Shown piece by piece: positions 1-8,140 of a stretch of 64,000 bases of DNA. The position numbers and the translations under genes were made by a program. Under the pieces are notes generated by a model. The model searched no databases and was not told the origin of the DNA. It worked only from the letters and a program-made list of their open reading frames with translations. The DNA lies in assembly GCA_963769585.1 (NCBI GenBank), contig CAVYMJ010000001.1, positions 558,001 through 622,000 on the forward strand, written 5' to 3'. This DNA is from SSC3 sp963769585 (GTDB lineage Bacteria > Actinomycetota > Actinomycetes > Propionibacteriales > Nocardioidaceae). Position 1 is the first letter of the stretch. Each line of letters begins with the position of its first letter.

Positions 1-821
1 CGGGGGAGCCGCTGCCCCGCCCGTCGCGCACACGGGTGATGGTGGTGGCCAACCAGAAGGGCGGGGTGGGCAAGACCACGACCGCGGTGAACATGGCCGC
101 GGCACTCGCCCAACTGGGCCAGCGCGTCCTGGTGGTCGACCTGGACCCGCAAGGCAACGCTTCTACTGCCTTGAGCGTCGAGCATCGCCGGGGCACCCTG
201 TCGTCGTACGACGCTCTGGTCGACGGGGTCCCGTTCGAGGAGATCGTGCGTCCCTCCCCGGAGATTGACGGCCTCTTCGTCGTTCCGGCCACTATTGACC
301 TGGCTGGCGCCGAGATCGAGCTCGTCAGTGTGGTGGCTCGGGAGAACCGGCTGCGCAAGGCGATCCACGGCTACTCCCTCGTCTTCGCTGAGGGCGAGGA
401 CCGCCTCGACTTTGTGCTCGTGGACTGTCCGCCGTCGCTCGGGCTGCTCACCCTCAATGCCCTGGTGGCCGGCGACGAGATGTTGATACCGATCCAGGCC
501 GAGTACTACGCGCTCGAGGGCGTGGGGATGCTGATGGAGACGGTCAACCTGGTCAAGGCGAACCTCAACCCCACCCTGGCGATCAGCACCATCCTGCTCA
601 CCATGTACGACGCTCGTACGCGCCTGTCGGCCGGCGTGGCCGACGAGGTCCGCGAGCACTTTGGAGACTTGGTGCTGAAGACGGCCATCCCCCGGTCGGT
701 TCGCGTCTCGGAGGCACCCAGCTACGGCCAGACTGTGATGACCTACGACCCGGCCTCGCCCGGCGCCCTGTCCTACTTGGAAGCCGCCCGCGAGATGGTC
801 AGCAAGGGAGCACCTGCATGA
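1..821 (+). CDS. parA: Chromosome-partitioning ATPase ParA (5' truncated by window)
   Basis: ParA/Soj-type ATPase that, with ParB, segregates the newly replicated origin region. The reading frame is open to the left window edge: residues resembling a basic, proline-containing ParA N-terminus precede the first possible start (GTG at 36), so the true start lies outside. Seen: deviant Walker A motif KGGVGKTTT at about 57-83, Walker A' with VVDLDPQGN at about 135-160, and a Walker B-like VDCPPSLG at about 421-445. The stop overlaps the parB start by 4 nt (ATGA), implying translational coupling. Directly followed by parB, which is the normal order near actinobacterial origins. The fold and role are certain; only the N-terminus is missing. 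Confidence 0.97.
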   Translation, partial: GEPLPRPSRTRVMVVANQKGGVGKTTTAVNMAAALAQLGQRVLVVDLDPQGNASTALSVEHRRGTLSSYDALVDGVPFEEIVRPSPEIDGLFVVPATIDLAGAEIELVSVVARENRLRKAIHGYSLVFAEGEDRLDFVLVDCPPSLGLLTLNALVAGDEMLIPIQAEYYALEGVGMLMETVNLVKANLNPTLAISTILLTMYDARTRLSAGVADEVREHFGDLVLKTAIPRSVRVSEAPSYGQTVMTYDPASPGALSYLEAAREMVSKGAPA

Positions 822-1885
822 ACGACAAGCCCCAGCAGCGCCGTGGACTCGGCCGCGGCCTTGGGTCTCTGATCCCGACGGCTCCCGTGGAGGAGGCTGG
901 CTCGGAGCGCCGGTCCGCTGCAGCCACGCTGCCGCACGCGCCGTCCATGTCGGGAACCAGGACGATTGCAGAGGCCACGATCACGCGCAAGCCACGCGTG
1001 GACATGCTGGATGCCTTGGATGCGCTACCGCCGGGAGCGCGCCAGGCCGACCTCATGCCGGTCGCGGGCGCGTACTTCGCCGAACTCCCGGTCTCCTCGA
1101 TCACCCCGAACCCTCGCCAGCCCCGGCAGGTGTTCGAAGAGGAGGCGATGGCTGAGCTGGTCTTCTCCATCAAGGAGGTGGGGCTCCTCCAGCCCGTCGT
1201 GGTCAGGTCGCTGGGCGACGACAAGTTCGAGCTGATCATGGGGGAGCGTCGTTGGCGCGCCACCCAGGAAGCTGGCTTCGACACGATCCCAGCGATCGTG
1301 CGGGAGACTGGCGACGACGACCTGCTGCGTGACGCACTCCTGGAGAACCTGCATCGTGCGCAACTGAACCCCCTCGAGGAGGCGGCCGCCTACCAGCAGC
1401 TCCTCGACGACTTCGGCTGTACCCACGAGCAGCTCGCCGGGCGGATCGGGCGAAGCCGGCCCCAGATCAGCAATACCCTTCGCCTGCTCAAGCTCAGCCC
1501 CGCTGTTCAGCGTCGGGTTGCCGCAGGGGTGCTCTCGGCGGGGCATGCGCGCACCCTCCTCGCCGTCGACGACGCCGCGGTTCAGGACCGGTTGGCGGGC
1601 CGGGTGGTGGCCGAGGGAATCTCGGTACGGGGACTGGAGGAGATCGTTGCCGTCGGTGAACTGGGCAGCAAGCCCACCCAGCCTCGCCGCCCTAAGCCGA
1701 CGGCCCCGGCGCTGACGGATCTGGCTGACCGTCTCTCGGATCTGTACGAGACCCGGGTCAAGGTCGAGCTGGGCCGCAGCAAGGGCAAGATCTCCATCGA
1801 GTTCGCGTCCATCCCGGACCTAGAGCGGATCGTCGCGCAGATGGACCCGAGCTACACACGTCGCCCTGACGACTCGTCGATTTAG
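818..1885 (+). CDS. parB: Chromosome-partitioning protein ParB
   Basis: Centromere-binding CTP-dependent clamp that loads at parS and partners with ParA. 355 aa. The N-terminus carries a short basic RGLGRGLGSLIP stretch, the typical ParA-interaction region. A long linker follows, then the ParB/Srx domain starting about residue 90 (ITPNPRQPR), the CTP-binding GERRWRA motif at about residue 141-147, and the HTH (HEQLAGRIGRSRPQISN) at about 205-225. The C-terminal part (LYETRVKVELGRSKGKISIEF) fits the dimerisation domain. The start overlaps the parA stop. No canonical parS (TGTTTCACGTGAAACA-like) was seen within the window, so parS is probably on the other side of parA. Confidence 0.97.
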   Translation: MNDKPQQRRGLGRGLGSLIPTAPVEEAGSERRSAAATLPHAPSMSGTRTIAEATITRKPRVDMLDALDALPPGARQADLMPVAGAYFAELPVSSITPNPRQPRQVFEEEAMAELVFSIKEVGLLQPVVVRSLGDDKFELIMGERRWRATQEAGFDTIPAIVRETGDDDLLRDALLENLHRAQLNPLEEAAAYQQLLDDFGCTHEQLAGRIGRSRPQISNTLRLLKLSPAVQRRVAAGVLSAGHARTLLAVDDAAVQDRLAGRVVAEGISVRGLEEIVAVGELGSKPTQPRRPKPTAPALTDLADRLSDLYETRVKVELGRSKGKISIEFASIPDLERIVAQMDPSYTRRPDDSSI

Positions 1886-1909
1886 CGACATGTCGCTTTG
1901 TCGACAAAG
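1884..1909. terminator. Two overlapping perfect palindromes after parB
   Basis: Immediately after the parB stop lie two overlapping perfect 14-bp palindromes: AGCGACATGTCGCT (1884-1897) and CTTTGTCGACAAAG (1896-1909). They sit between the convergent ends of parB and the epimerase gene. They may work as alternative stems of a bidirectional terminator, although neither is followed by a strong T-run. A protein-binding role cannot be excluded. Confidence 0.5.
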
Positions 1910-1913
1910 AGAC

Positions 1914-2897
1914 TTAAAGTGACTCCAGAACGGCAGTTTCACGCTCGGCTGACAGTCCCGCGGCTCGGGTGCGGTCCAGTCCCAGCTCACGTTCCCAGCT
2001 CAGAGCGCCGCTGACAGTCTCGCCGACGGGTCGCAACCTGAGCCCCACGGCCTCAGCGTCAGCAGAGCTTCTGACCGCGCCCGCGGCGCGCTCCGCGTCG
2101 CCCAGCCACAGGGGCAGCGACTCCGGCCCCATCCAGGGGAGCACCCCTGCCGTGGTGAGCTGCTCGTCGCTGGCGGCCACATACGTGGGTGCTACCCGGA
2201 CGGCGGCAGCGGACTCATCCAGAACCTCCTGCAGCGTGGCCCGCGGCCCCACAGCGTCGAAGGTTCCAGCAACCCGCTCGACGCAACAGTGCACCAACCA
2301 CTCCGCCAGGTCGAGGACGTCGATCACCTGGACGGCAAGCGCGGCCGGCTCCGGTACCAGGACCGGCTCGCGGCCTTGCCGAGCCAGGGCCAGCCTGGCG
2401 GGCCAGTACCCGAACCGATCCGACTTGTCTCCGTACCCGCCGATCAGCCCGGCTCTGGCCACCGTGAACCGGTCCGCGGGCAGCGCCGCCTGGTAGGCCT
2501 GCTCGCACGACACCTTGGCTCCGCCGTACACCTCACGTGTCGCTTCCTTCTCACCAGGCCACGGGGGCAACAGGTTTCCCACGGTCCCGTGGGATTCATC
2601 CCCATCGTCGGCGTAGACCGACACAGACGACACGTAGACCCAGTGCTCGGCGTGAACGGAGGCGAGGGCCGAGCGCACCAGCGAAGGCTGCCAGCTCACC
2701 TCGAGCGCCGCGTCGTACGCCGGCAGCCCGGCGTAGGCGCCTAGCTGCCACCGGTCGGCAGGCACCAACGTGGCCCCGGGCGGGACCGCGCCCGATGACC
2801 CTCGTGCCAGGCAGGTCACCTCGAAGCCGCGGGTCACCGCTGCGGCTGCCACGGCACCGCCTAACCAGGACGTCCCGCCGAGCACCAGGAATCGCAT
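1914..2897 (-). CDS. NAD-dependent epimerase/dehydratase family protein
   Basis: Extended short-chain dehydrogenase-like protein, about 327 aa from ATG 2897; a TTG 12 nt upstream is also possible. Seen: N-terminal Rossmann motif VLGGTSWLGGAV, a mid-region YVSSVSVYADD and a later YGGAKVSCEQA (the YxxxK pair is present as YGGAK). This is the arrangement of the atypical or extended SDR epimerases acting on nucleotide sugars or related substrates; the substrate cannot be named. It converges on parB and diverges from an HTH regulator at 2957. Odd: codons at 2573-2601 coincide with a copy of an interspersed palindrome found at two other loci, encoding DESHGTVGN. Confidence 0.85.
   Translation of the reverse strand: MRFLVLGGTSWLGGAVAAAAVTRGFEVTCLARGSSGAVPPGATLVPADRWQLGAYAGLPAYDAALEVSWQPSLVRSALASVHAEHWVYVSSVSVYADDGDESHGTVGNLLPPWPGEKEATREVYGGAKVSCEQAYQAALPADRFTVARAGLIGGYGDKSDRFGYWPARLALARQGREPVLVPEPAALAVQVIDVLDLAEWLVHCCVERVAGTFDAVGPRATLQEVLDESAAAVRVAPTYVAASDEQLTTAGVLPWMGPESLPLWLGDAERAAGAVRSSADAEAVGLRLRPVGETVSGALSWERELGLDRTRAAGLSAERETAVLESL
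2573..2601 (-). repeat. Interspersed palindrome copy 1 (inside a coding region)
   Basis: On the minus strand this reads GATGAATC-C-CACGG-GA-CCGTG-G-GAAACC. The core CACGGGACCGTGGGA is identical to the copies at 37717-37752 and 53707-53742. The left arm resembles that of copy 2 and the right arm that of copy 3, so the outer arms do not pair here; only the 7-bp inner stem remains. It lies in frame within the epimerase gene. Confidence 0.65.
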
Positions 2898-2927
2898 GCG
2901 GCGAGTCAAACACGATGGGCAAGCAAA

Positions 2928-2951
2928 TACTCCTTTCGAAAGAGTACTTTC
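2928..2951. promoter_or_regulatory. Candidate operator of the divergent HTH regulator
   Basis: The epimerase/regulator divergent intergenic region contains CTTTCGAAAG (2933-2942, perfect 10-bp palindrome) flanked by TACT and AGTA. It is followed by a second overlapping inverted pair GAAAG-AGTA-CTTTC (2938-2951). This is a likely binding site for the ArsR-like regulator encoded next to it, controlling itself and the epimerase. Its presence argues against the upstream ATG at 2915 as the regulator's start. Confidence 0.55.
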
Positions 2952-2956
2952 AAACT

Positions 2957-3487
2957 GTGCCTCTAAGTCGCCGCCGGGTTACGAGCCCCCATGGTCTGCA
3001 GGCCCTGAGCCATCCCTTGCGGCTGGCGCTCCTCGAGCTGCTCGGGTCAGTCGGTCCCCAGACCGCCACGCAGGCGGCCGCCCAGCTCGGAGAGAGCCCC
3101 AGCAACTGCTCCTGGCACCTGCGGAAGCTGGCGCAGCACGGGTTCGTCCGGGAGGTCCGGGGCTCCACCGGACGTGCGCGCCCCTGGCAGGTCGTCAGCG
3201 AGGGCCTCACCTGGACTGACGACGACGCGGCCACCGAGGGCCTGGAGGATGTGACCCTCGATCGCGACCTCCAGCGCCTCCGTGCAGCGCGTGCCGCGCG
3301 GGGTGAGCCCGAGGAGTGGCGAGCGGTGACCGGCGTCGACCGCCGCCAGCTCTGGTTGACCGCCGAGGAGGCGGCGCACCTCCGGGCGGAGCTGGCCGCC
3401 CTGCTGGCCAGGTACGGCGAGCAGCGGCCCGACACGAGACGGGTTGCAGCGGTCGCCTGGCTCGTACCCACCAGGCCGCTCGAGTGA
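2957..3487 (+). CDS. ArsR-like winged-helix transcriptional regulator
   Basis: About 176 aa from GTG 2957; the frame is open further upstream, with an ATG at 2915, but that would place a palindromic operator inside the gene. Seen: winged-helix segment LQALSHPLRLALLELLG followed by QTATQAAAQLGESPSNCSWHLRKLAQHGFVRE, the ArsR/HTH_20 pattern of recognition helix plus wing. The C-terminal half (LWLTAEEAAHLRAELAALLARY) is the helical effector/dimer region common in actinobacterial members. There is no obvious metal-binding cysteine pair, so this is probably not a metal sensor. Divergent from the epimerase, which is its most likely target besides itself. No clear Shine-Dalgarno precedes the GTG, so it may be leaderless. 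Confidence 0.8.
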   Translation: MPLSRRRVTSPHGLQALSHPLRLALLELLGSVGPQTATQAAAQLGESPSNCSWHLRKLAQHGFVREVRGSTGRARPWQVVSEGLTWTDDDAATEGLEDVTLDRDLQRLRAARAARGEPEEWRAVTGVDRRQLWLTAEEAAHLRAELAALLARYGEQRPDTRRVAAVAWLVPTRPLE

Positions 3488-3503
3488 GGGCTACGGTGAC
3501 GCC

Positions 3504-4031
3504 ATGCCGCTGTACGAGTTCGAGGGCAAGAGCCCCCAGGTCCATCCCGAGGCGTTCGTCGCCCCGACCGCAACGCTGATCGGCGACGTGACCGTCGAGA
3601 AGGGCGCCAGCGTCTGGTACGGCGCGGTACTGCGTGCAGACATCTGCACGATCGTGGTTCGCGAGGGGGCCAACGTCCAGGACAACTCGGTCCTGCACGG
3701 CGCCCCCGACTCGGTGGTCGAGATCGGGGCAGGTGCCACGGTCGCCCACAGCTGCATCGTCCACGGCGCCGTCCTGGCGGAGAAGGCATTGCTGGGCAAC
3801 GGCAGCACCATGCTGGACGGCTCCCGGCTGGGCGCGGGCTCGATGGTGGCAGCAGGCTCGCTGGTCAGCCCGGAGGTGCAGATCCCTGAGGGCGTGCTGG
3901 CGGTCGGCTCGCCGGCCCAAGTCAAGAAGCCGATCGAAGGGACGGTGGCGCAGTTCTGGGTGGACGCGAACCCGCCGTACTACGCCGAGCTGGCGCAACG
4001 TCACCGCGTAGGAGTGGCCGAGACCTCGTAG
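3504..4031 (+). CDS. Gamma-carbonic-anhydrase-like hexapeptide-repeat protein
   Basis: 175 aa left-handed beta-helix protein of the YrdA/PaaY/gamma-CA family. The hexapeptide repeats run through residues ~15-145. The three zinc ligands of the family are present as H65, H82 and H87 (VLHG, AHSCIVHG), with R45/D47 (LRAD) and Q59 also conserved. The acidic loop of the archaeal Cam enzyme is absent, as in most bacterial homologues, many of which have unproven or weak carbonic anhydrase activity. It starts 16 nt after the regulator stop on the same strand, so co-transcription is possible. Fold assignment is firm; the substrate is uncertain. Confidence 0.92.
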   Translation: MPLYEFEGKSPQVHPEAFVAPTATLIGDVTVEKGASVWYGAVLRADICTIVVREGANVQDNSVLHGAPDSVVEIGAGATVAHSCIVHGAVLAEKALLGNGSTMLDGSRLGAGSMVAAGSLVSPEVQIPEGVLAVGSPAQVKKPIEGTVAQFWVDANPPYYAELAQRHRVGVAETS

Positions 4032-4054
4032 CCGACGGGCGGCCCGTCAGCCGG

Positions 4055-4828
4055 TCACTTGCGGCGTCCAGCCGCCTTCGCTCGCCGAGCCGCGGCCCGC
4101 GCGGCGAGTTCCTCGCGGTCGAGCTCCTTGGCACGCTCCGGCGTCGGTGCCGACCCGCCGTGTGAGGCGGGGAGCCACCAGGAACCACGCGGCTGCTCCT
4201 CGGCCGGGTAGGCCTTGATCGTCTCGTCGAGCATCCGCTCCATGGCGGCCTTGAGCTCTGCTGTCTCGGCTGCCGCGTCCTTGCCGGTCGGGTGCAGCGG
4301 CGTACCGGTCGTGATCGCGATCGTCTTGTGCCGGGAGAAGTCCCGCTCGTGGTCCTTGGTCTTGAGCCGCTGCGTCCCCCACAGGACCACCGGGATCAGC
4401 GGTACGCCGGCCTCGGCCGCGATCCGTACGGCGCCGGTCTTGAGCTCCTTGATCTCGAACGACCGGCTGATGGTCGCCTCGGGGAAGATGCCGACGATCT
4501 CACCCGCCTTGAGGAGCCGGATCGCCTCCTTCGCAGACTCGAGCCCGTCGCCACGGTCGACGCGGATGTGGTGCAGCGAACGCATGAACTGTCCAAGCCC
4601 TGGGGTGTCGAACATCTCGCGCTTGGCCATGAAGCGGGTCAGCCGGCCCTGCCTCTCGGCCGCGAACCCGGCGAGGATGAAGTCCACATACGAGATGTGG
4701 TTGACCGCAAGGAGGGCGCCGCCCTCCTTGGGGATGTTCTCCCACCCCGACATCTGGAAGCGGAAGTCCATGCCACGGAACCACACCTTGGCGGTGGGGA
4801 TGACAATCCGGTAGGTGAGGTCAAGCAT
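4055..4828 (-). CDS. 1-acyl-sn-glycerol-3-phosphate acyltransferase (PlsC family)
   Basis: 257 aa acyltransferase predicted to transfer an acyl chain to lysophosphatidate or a related lysolipid at the membrane. Seen: NHISYVD at residues 43-49 (the NHxxxxD catalytic motif, H44 and D49), a DRGDG block at about 92-96 and the FPEATIS motif at about 114-120. Length is normal for actinobacterial PlsC-like proteins. The C-terminus is short and basic (RAAARRAKAAGRRK). Converges on the carbonic-anhydrase-like gene and diverges from the aminotransferase at 4897. The exact acceptor is not knowable from sequence. Confidence 0.92.
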   Translation of the reverse strand: MLDLTYRIVIPTAKVWFRGMDFRFQMSGWENIPKEGGALLAVNHISYVDFILAGFAAERQGRLTRFMAKREMFDTPGLGQFMRSLHHIRVDRGDGLESAKEAIRLLKAGEIVGIFPEATISRSFEIKELKTGAVRIAAEAGVPLIPVVLWGTQRLKTKDHERDFSRHKTIAITTGTPLHPTGKDAAAETAELKAAMERMLDETIKAYPAEEQPRGSWWLPASHGGSAPTPERAKELDREELAARAAARRAKAAGRRK

Positions 4829-4896
4829 GCGCTGACCCTAGTCCACGGGCATGGAATTCCCCGAAGTCTCGTACGCGGCTCTGCGAGACTGGGGGG

Positions 4897-6111
4897 ATGC
4901 GCCCCATCGTCCAGAGCCGCAAGCTGCAACACGTCCGCTACGACGTGCGTGGTCCGATCCTGGTCGAGGCACAGCGGCTCGAGGCGGAGGGTCACAAGAT
5001 CCTCAAGCTCAACATCGGGAACCCCGCCCCCTTCGGCTTCGAGGCGCCCGAGGCGATCCTGGCCGACATGATGCACAACCTGCCCGATGCGCAGGGCTAC
5101 TCCGACTCGCGGGGCATCTACTCCGCTCGTACGGCGGTCGCGCAGTACTACCAGTCACGCGGCCTCACCGAGACGGCGGTCGACGACGTCTTCATCGGCA
5201 ACGGCGTCTCCGAGCTGATCAACATGGTGTTGCAGGCCTTCCTCGACGACGGCAACGAGGTTCTGGTGCCGGCCCCGGACTACCCGTTGTGGACCGGGGC
5301 CGTCGCGCTGTGCGGCGGTACGCCGGTGCACTACCGCTGCGACGAGGAGAACGGCTGGGACCCCGACCTCGAAGACATCGAGTCCAAGATCACCCCGAAC
5401 ACCCACGCCATCGTGATCATCAACCCGAACAACCCGACCGGCGCCGTCTACAGCGAGGCGACCGTCAAGGGACTGGTCGACCTCGCTCGCAAGCACCAGC
5501 TGGTGATCTTCAGTGACGAGATCTACGAGAAGATCCTCTTCGACGACGCGGTCCACCACCACACCGCGACGTACGCCGGCGACGACGTGCTGTGCCTGAC
5601 CTTCAGCGGGCTCTCCAAGGCTTACCGCGTCTGCGGCTACCGTGCCGGCTGGGTGATGATCTCCGGGCCCAAGCACATGGCTGAGGACTTCCTTGAGGGC
5701 CTGACCCTGCTGGCCAATATGCGGATGTGTCCCAACGTCCCGGCACAGCACGCGATCCAGACCGCACTGGGTGGCTACCAGTCCATCAACGAGCTGATCG
5801 TGCCGGGCGGCCGGTTCTACGAGCAGAGCAAGACGGCGTGGAGGCTGCTCAACCAGATCGAGGGCGTCACGTGTGCGGAACCGCACGGCGCCCTCTACTG
5901 CTTCCCCAAGCTGGACACCGAGCTGTTCGGGATCACCGACGACGAGGCCTTCGTTCTGGGACTGCTGCGGGCCAAGAAGATCCTGGTCACCCACGGCACC
6001 GGCTTCAACTGGTTCGAGCCCGACCACTTCCGGCTCGTCACCCTCCCCGACATCCCGGTGCTGACCGAGGCGATCGGGCGGATCGAGGAGTTCCTGCACA
6101 CCCTGCGCTGA
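4897..6111 (+). CDS. Pyridoxal-phosphate aminotransferase, AlaA/AlaT type
   Basis: 404 aa fold-type I aminotransferase of the class I/II family, closest in appearance to alanine/aspartate aminotransferases. Seen: LNIGNPAPFGF near the N-terminus (residues ~33-43), NPNNPTGAVYS (~180-190), SDEIYEK (~208-214) and the PLP lysine in FSGLSKAYRVCGYRAGW (K241). R372 (FRLVTLP) fits the carboxylate-binding arginine. Likely makes alanine from pyruvate and glutamate. Stand-alone gene on the plus strand with its own upstream gap; the GNAT follows 38 nt downstream. Confidence 0.93.
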   Translation: MRPIVQSRKLQHVRYDVRGPILVEAQRLEAEGHKILKLNIGNPAPFGFEAPEAILADMMHNLPDAQGYSDSRGIYSARTAVAQYYQSRGLTETAVDDVFIGNGVSELINMVLQAFLDDGNEVLVPAPDYPLWTGAVALCGGTPVHYRCDEENGWDPDLEDIESKITPNTHAIVIINPNNPTGAVYSEATVKGLVDLARKHQLVIFSDEIYEKILFDDAVHHHTATYAGDDVLCLTFSGLSKAYRVCGYRAGWVMISGPKHMAEDFLEGLTLLANMRMCPNVPAQHAIQTALGGYQSINELIVPGGRFYEQSKTAWRLLNQIEGVTCAEPHGALYCFPKLDTELFGITDDEAFVLGLLRAKKILVTHGTGFNWFEPDHFRLVTLPDIPVLTEAIGRIEEFLHTLR

Positions 6112-6149
6112 GCGGTCCGGTCCTGGCCACCGGGCCTTACGATAGGGCC

Positions 6150-6788
6150 GTGGCCCGCAAGATCTCTCGGCTCACCCTGGACAACCTCGGCGACCTGCCG
6201 GTTGCCTGTCAGGGCTGCGTGTTCTGGGAGCTCGACCCAGTCGCCCGGAGCCGCGCGATGTCGTGTGACGAGGGTGCCAGCGAGAAGGAAGCCTGGATCT
6301 CCCGCGTCCTGCTCGAGTGGGGGTCCTGCGGTCGCATCGTGTACGTCGACGGCGACCCCGCCGGCTACGCGCTGTACGCCCCCGGCATCTACCTCCCCGG
6401 AGCCGGCTCCTTTCCGACCGCGCCCGTCTCCGGTGACGCGGTGCTGCTGGCCACGGTCTACGTCGCCCCGGGGTACACCGGCCAGGGGCTGGGCCGCGTC
6501 CTCATGCAGGCAGTGGCCAAGGATCTCCTCAAGCGCGGCGACATCCGGGCGATGGAGGCGTTCGGCACCTCGACGGCCACCGCGACCACGCTGGGTCACT
6601 GCGCGGCTCCCACCGAGTTCCTGCTGCGCGTCGGGTTCAAGACCCACCGCCCGCACCCTCGCCACCCACGGCTGCGCCTCGAGCTCAAGTCGGTGCTGAC
6701 CTGGAGGGAAGACATCGAGGCCGCCCTGGAGCGGCTGGTCGGCGCGGTCCGTCCGGTCCGGTCGGCGCCGCAGAACCATCGCGGCTGA
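6150..6788 (+). CDS. GNAT family N-acetyltransferase
   Basis: 212 aa, GTG start at 6150. The N-terminal part carries cysteines in a CQGCVFWE motif (residues ~19-26). The acetyl-CoA-binding motif A is VYVAPGYTGQGLGRVLMQAVAKDL (Q/RxxGxG/A as GQGLGR). A GNAT of this appearance, with the CxxCxFWE N-terminus, occurs beside parAB in several actinobacteria, consistent with this location. The substrate is unknown. The gene follows the aminotransferase closely and precedes the P450 by 57 nt, so read-through is possible. Confidence 0.85.
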   Translation: MARKISRLTLDNLGDLPVACQGCVFWELDPVARSRAMSCDEGASEKEAWISRVLLEWGSCGRIVYVDGDPAGYALYAPGIYLPGAGSFPTAPVSGDAVLLATVYVAPGYTGQGLGRVLMQAVAKDLLKRGDIRAMEAFGTSTATATTLGHCAAPTEFLLRVGFKTHRPHPRHPRLRLELKSVLTWREDIEAALERLVGAVRPVRSAPQNHRG

Positions 6789-6845
6789 GGCTTCTTGGCC
6801 GGCCGCGTCTTGTGTGACTCGGTGTCGCCTCCTAGCGTCGGGGTC

Positions 6846-8123
6846 ATGAAGGCGTACGGGACGTGGCTCGTCTCCCACGGTCTGATGCGGGCGTCGCTGC
6901 GGTCGGCCGCTCGCAAGGGGGACCTCATCGCGAGGCTGACCGTCGAGCCCGAGCTGCGGGCCAACCCGTTCCCGGCCTACGAGGAGCTCCGCGGCCGCGC
7001 CGTGCTCGACCGGGGACGGCTGATCTCGGGCACGGTCGGCCACGCTGCAGCCAACGAGATCCTGCGCAGCGACGACTTCGGTGTGGCTGCCGGACGTGGC
7101 GGGCTCCCGAAGCCGGTGAAGTGGCTGATGGCGAGGCTGGAAGACCCGTACGCGCTTGGGCCGGTCGACCCACCCTCGCTGCTGGCGCTCGACGCCCCGG
7201 AGCACACGCGGATGCGCAAGCAGGTCGCCAAGGCCTTCACCGCGCGCTCGGTCTCCGGCCTGGAGGCGAAGGTCGCCACCATTGCGGAGGGGCTGCTCGA
7301 CGAGCTGAGCGGTGAGGACGGTTTCGACCTGGTGTCGACGTACGCCGCCCGGCTCCCGGTCGCCGTCATCGCCGACCTCCTCGGCGTACGGGAGGCGGAC
7401 CGGGGACCGCTGCTGGCGTGGGGCAACGAGGCGGCAACGCTGCTCGACCCGGGGCTGTCGTGGCGCCAGTTCAGCCGCGCCCGTCACGCGGTGCAGGCGA
7501 TGCACCGCTGGTTCGAGGCACACGTCGACCGGCTGCGTACCGACCCGGGTGACGACCTGCTCAGCAGGCTGGCGACAGCCCAGGGTCCAGACAGGCTCGA
7601 CGCTGGTGAGCTGCGCGCCGTGGGGCTGCTCGTCCTGGGTGCCGGCTTCGAGACCACGGTGAGCCTGCTCTCCAACGCGGTCGTCCAGCTGGACGCCCAC
7701 CCCGACCAGCTCAAGCTGCTACGACACGAGCCCGAGCGCTGGCCGAACGCCGTCGAGGAGGTGCTGCGCTACGACTCGCCCGTGCAGCTCACCGCCCGCG
7801 AGGCGTACGTCGACACCGAGGTCGCGGGTGCTCCGATGAGTGCCGGCGAGGCGGTGCTGGTCTTCCTGGGCGGGGCCAACCGGGACCCGGCGGTCTTCGA
7901 CGACGCGCAGACCTTCGACGTGACCCGGGCGAACGCGCACGAGCATCTGGCGTTCTCGGCCGGGCCGCACTTCTGCCTCGGCGCCAGCCTGGCGAGGTTG
8001 GAGGGTGCTGTCGCGCTGCGGTTGCTCTACGAGCGCTTCCCCGATCTGCGCCTGGCCGGGGAGCCGAGTCGACGGACCACGCGGGTGCTCCGCGGCTACG
8101 AGCGGCTGCCGGTGCGCGTCTGA
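6846..8123 (+). CDS. Cytochrome P450
   Basis: 425 aa soluble bacterial class I P450. Seen: I-helix oxygen-binding motif GAGFETT at residues ~265-271 (AGxET), ExxR in the K-helix as EEVLR (~304-308), and the heme-ligand loop FSAGPHFCLGASLARLE with the thiolate Cys at residue 377. Start chosen at ATG 6846; an upstream frame extension adds 17 non-homologous residues. It needs a ferredoxin and reductase. The reductase at 9409 is more likely the partner of the desaturase, and no ferredoxin gene lies adjacent. The substrate is unknown. Convergent with the PucR regulator. Confidence 0.96.
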   Translation: MKAYGTWLVSHGLMRASLRSAARKGDLIARLTVEPELRANPFPAYEELRGRAVLDRGRLISGTVGHAAANEILRSDDFGVAAGRGGLPKPVKWLMARLEDPYALGPVDPPSLLALDAPEHTRMRKQVAKAFTARSVSGLEAKVATIAEGLLDELSGEDGFDLVSTYAARLPVAVIADLLGVREADRGPLLAWGNEAATLLDPGLSWRQFSRARHAVQAMHRWFEAHVDRLRTDPGDDLLSRLATAQGPDRLDAGELRAVGLLVLGAGFETTVSLLSNAVVQLDAHPDQLKLLRHEPERWPNAVEEVLRYDSPVQLTAREAYVDTEVAGAPMSAGEAVLVFLGGANRDPAVFDDAQTFDVTRANAHEHLAFSAGPHFCLGASLARLEGAVALRLLYERFPDLRLAGEPSRRTTRVLRGYERLPVRV

Positions 8124-8140
8124 GGGCAGGGCCCCAAGGT

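Noticed and set aside
1..1885. parS sites or oriC next to parAB
   Set aside because: No TGTTTCACGTGAAACA-like sequence was found on reading; oriC features are outside the window.
2915..2956. Upstream start for the ArsR-like regulator at ATG 2915
   Set aside because: It would put a palindromic operator within the gene and the extra residues do not look like the family N-terminus.
5895..7700. Long antisense frame across the aminotransferase, GNAT and P450
   Set aside because: It covers three well-supported genes on the other strand and has no recognisable motif.
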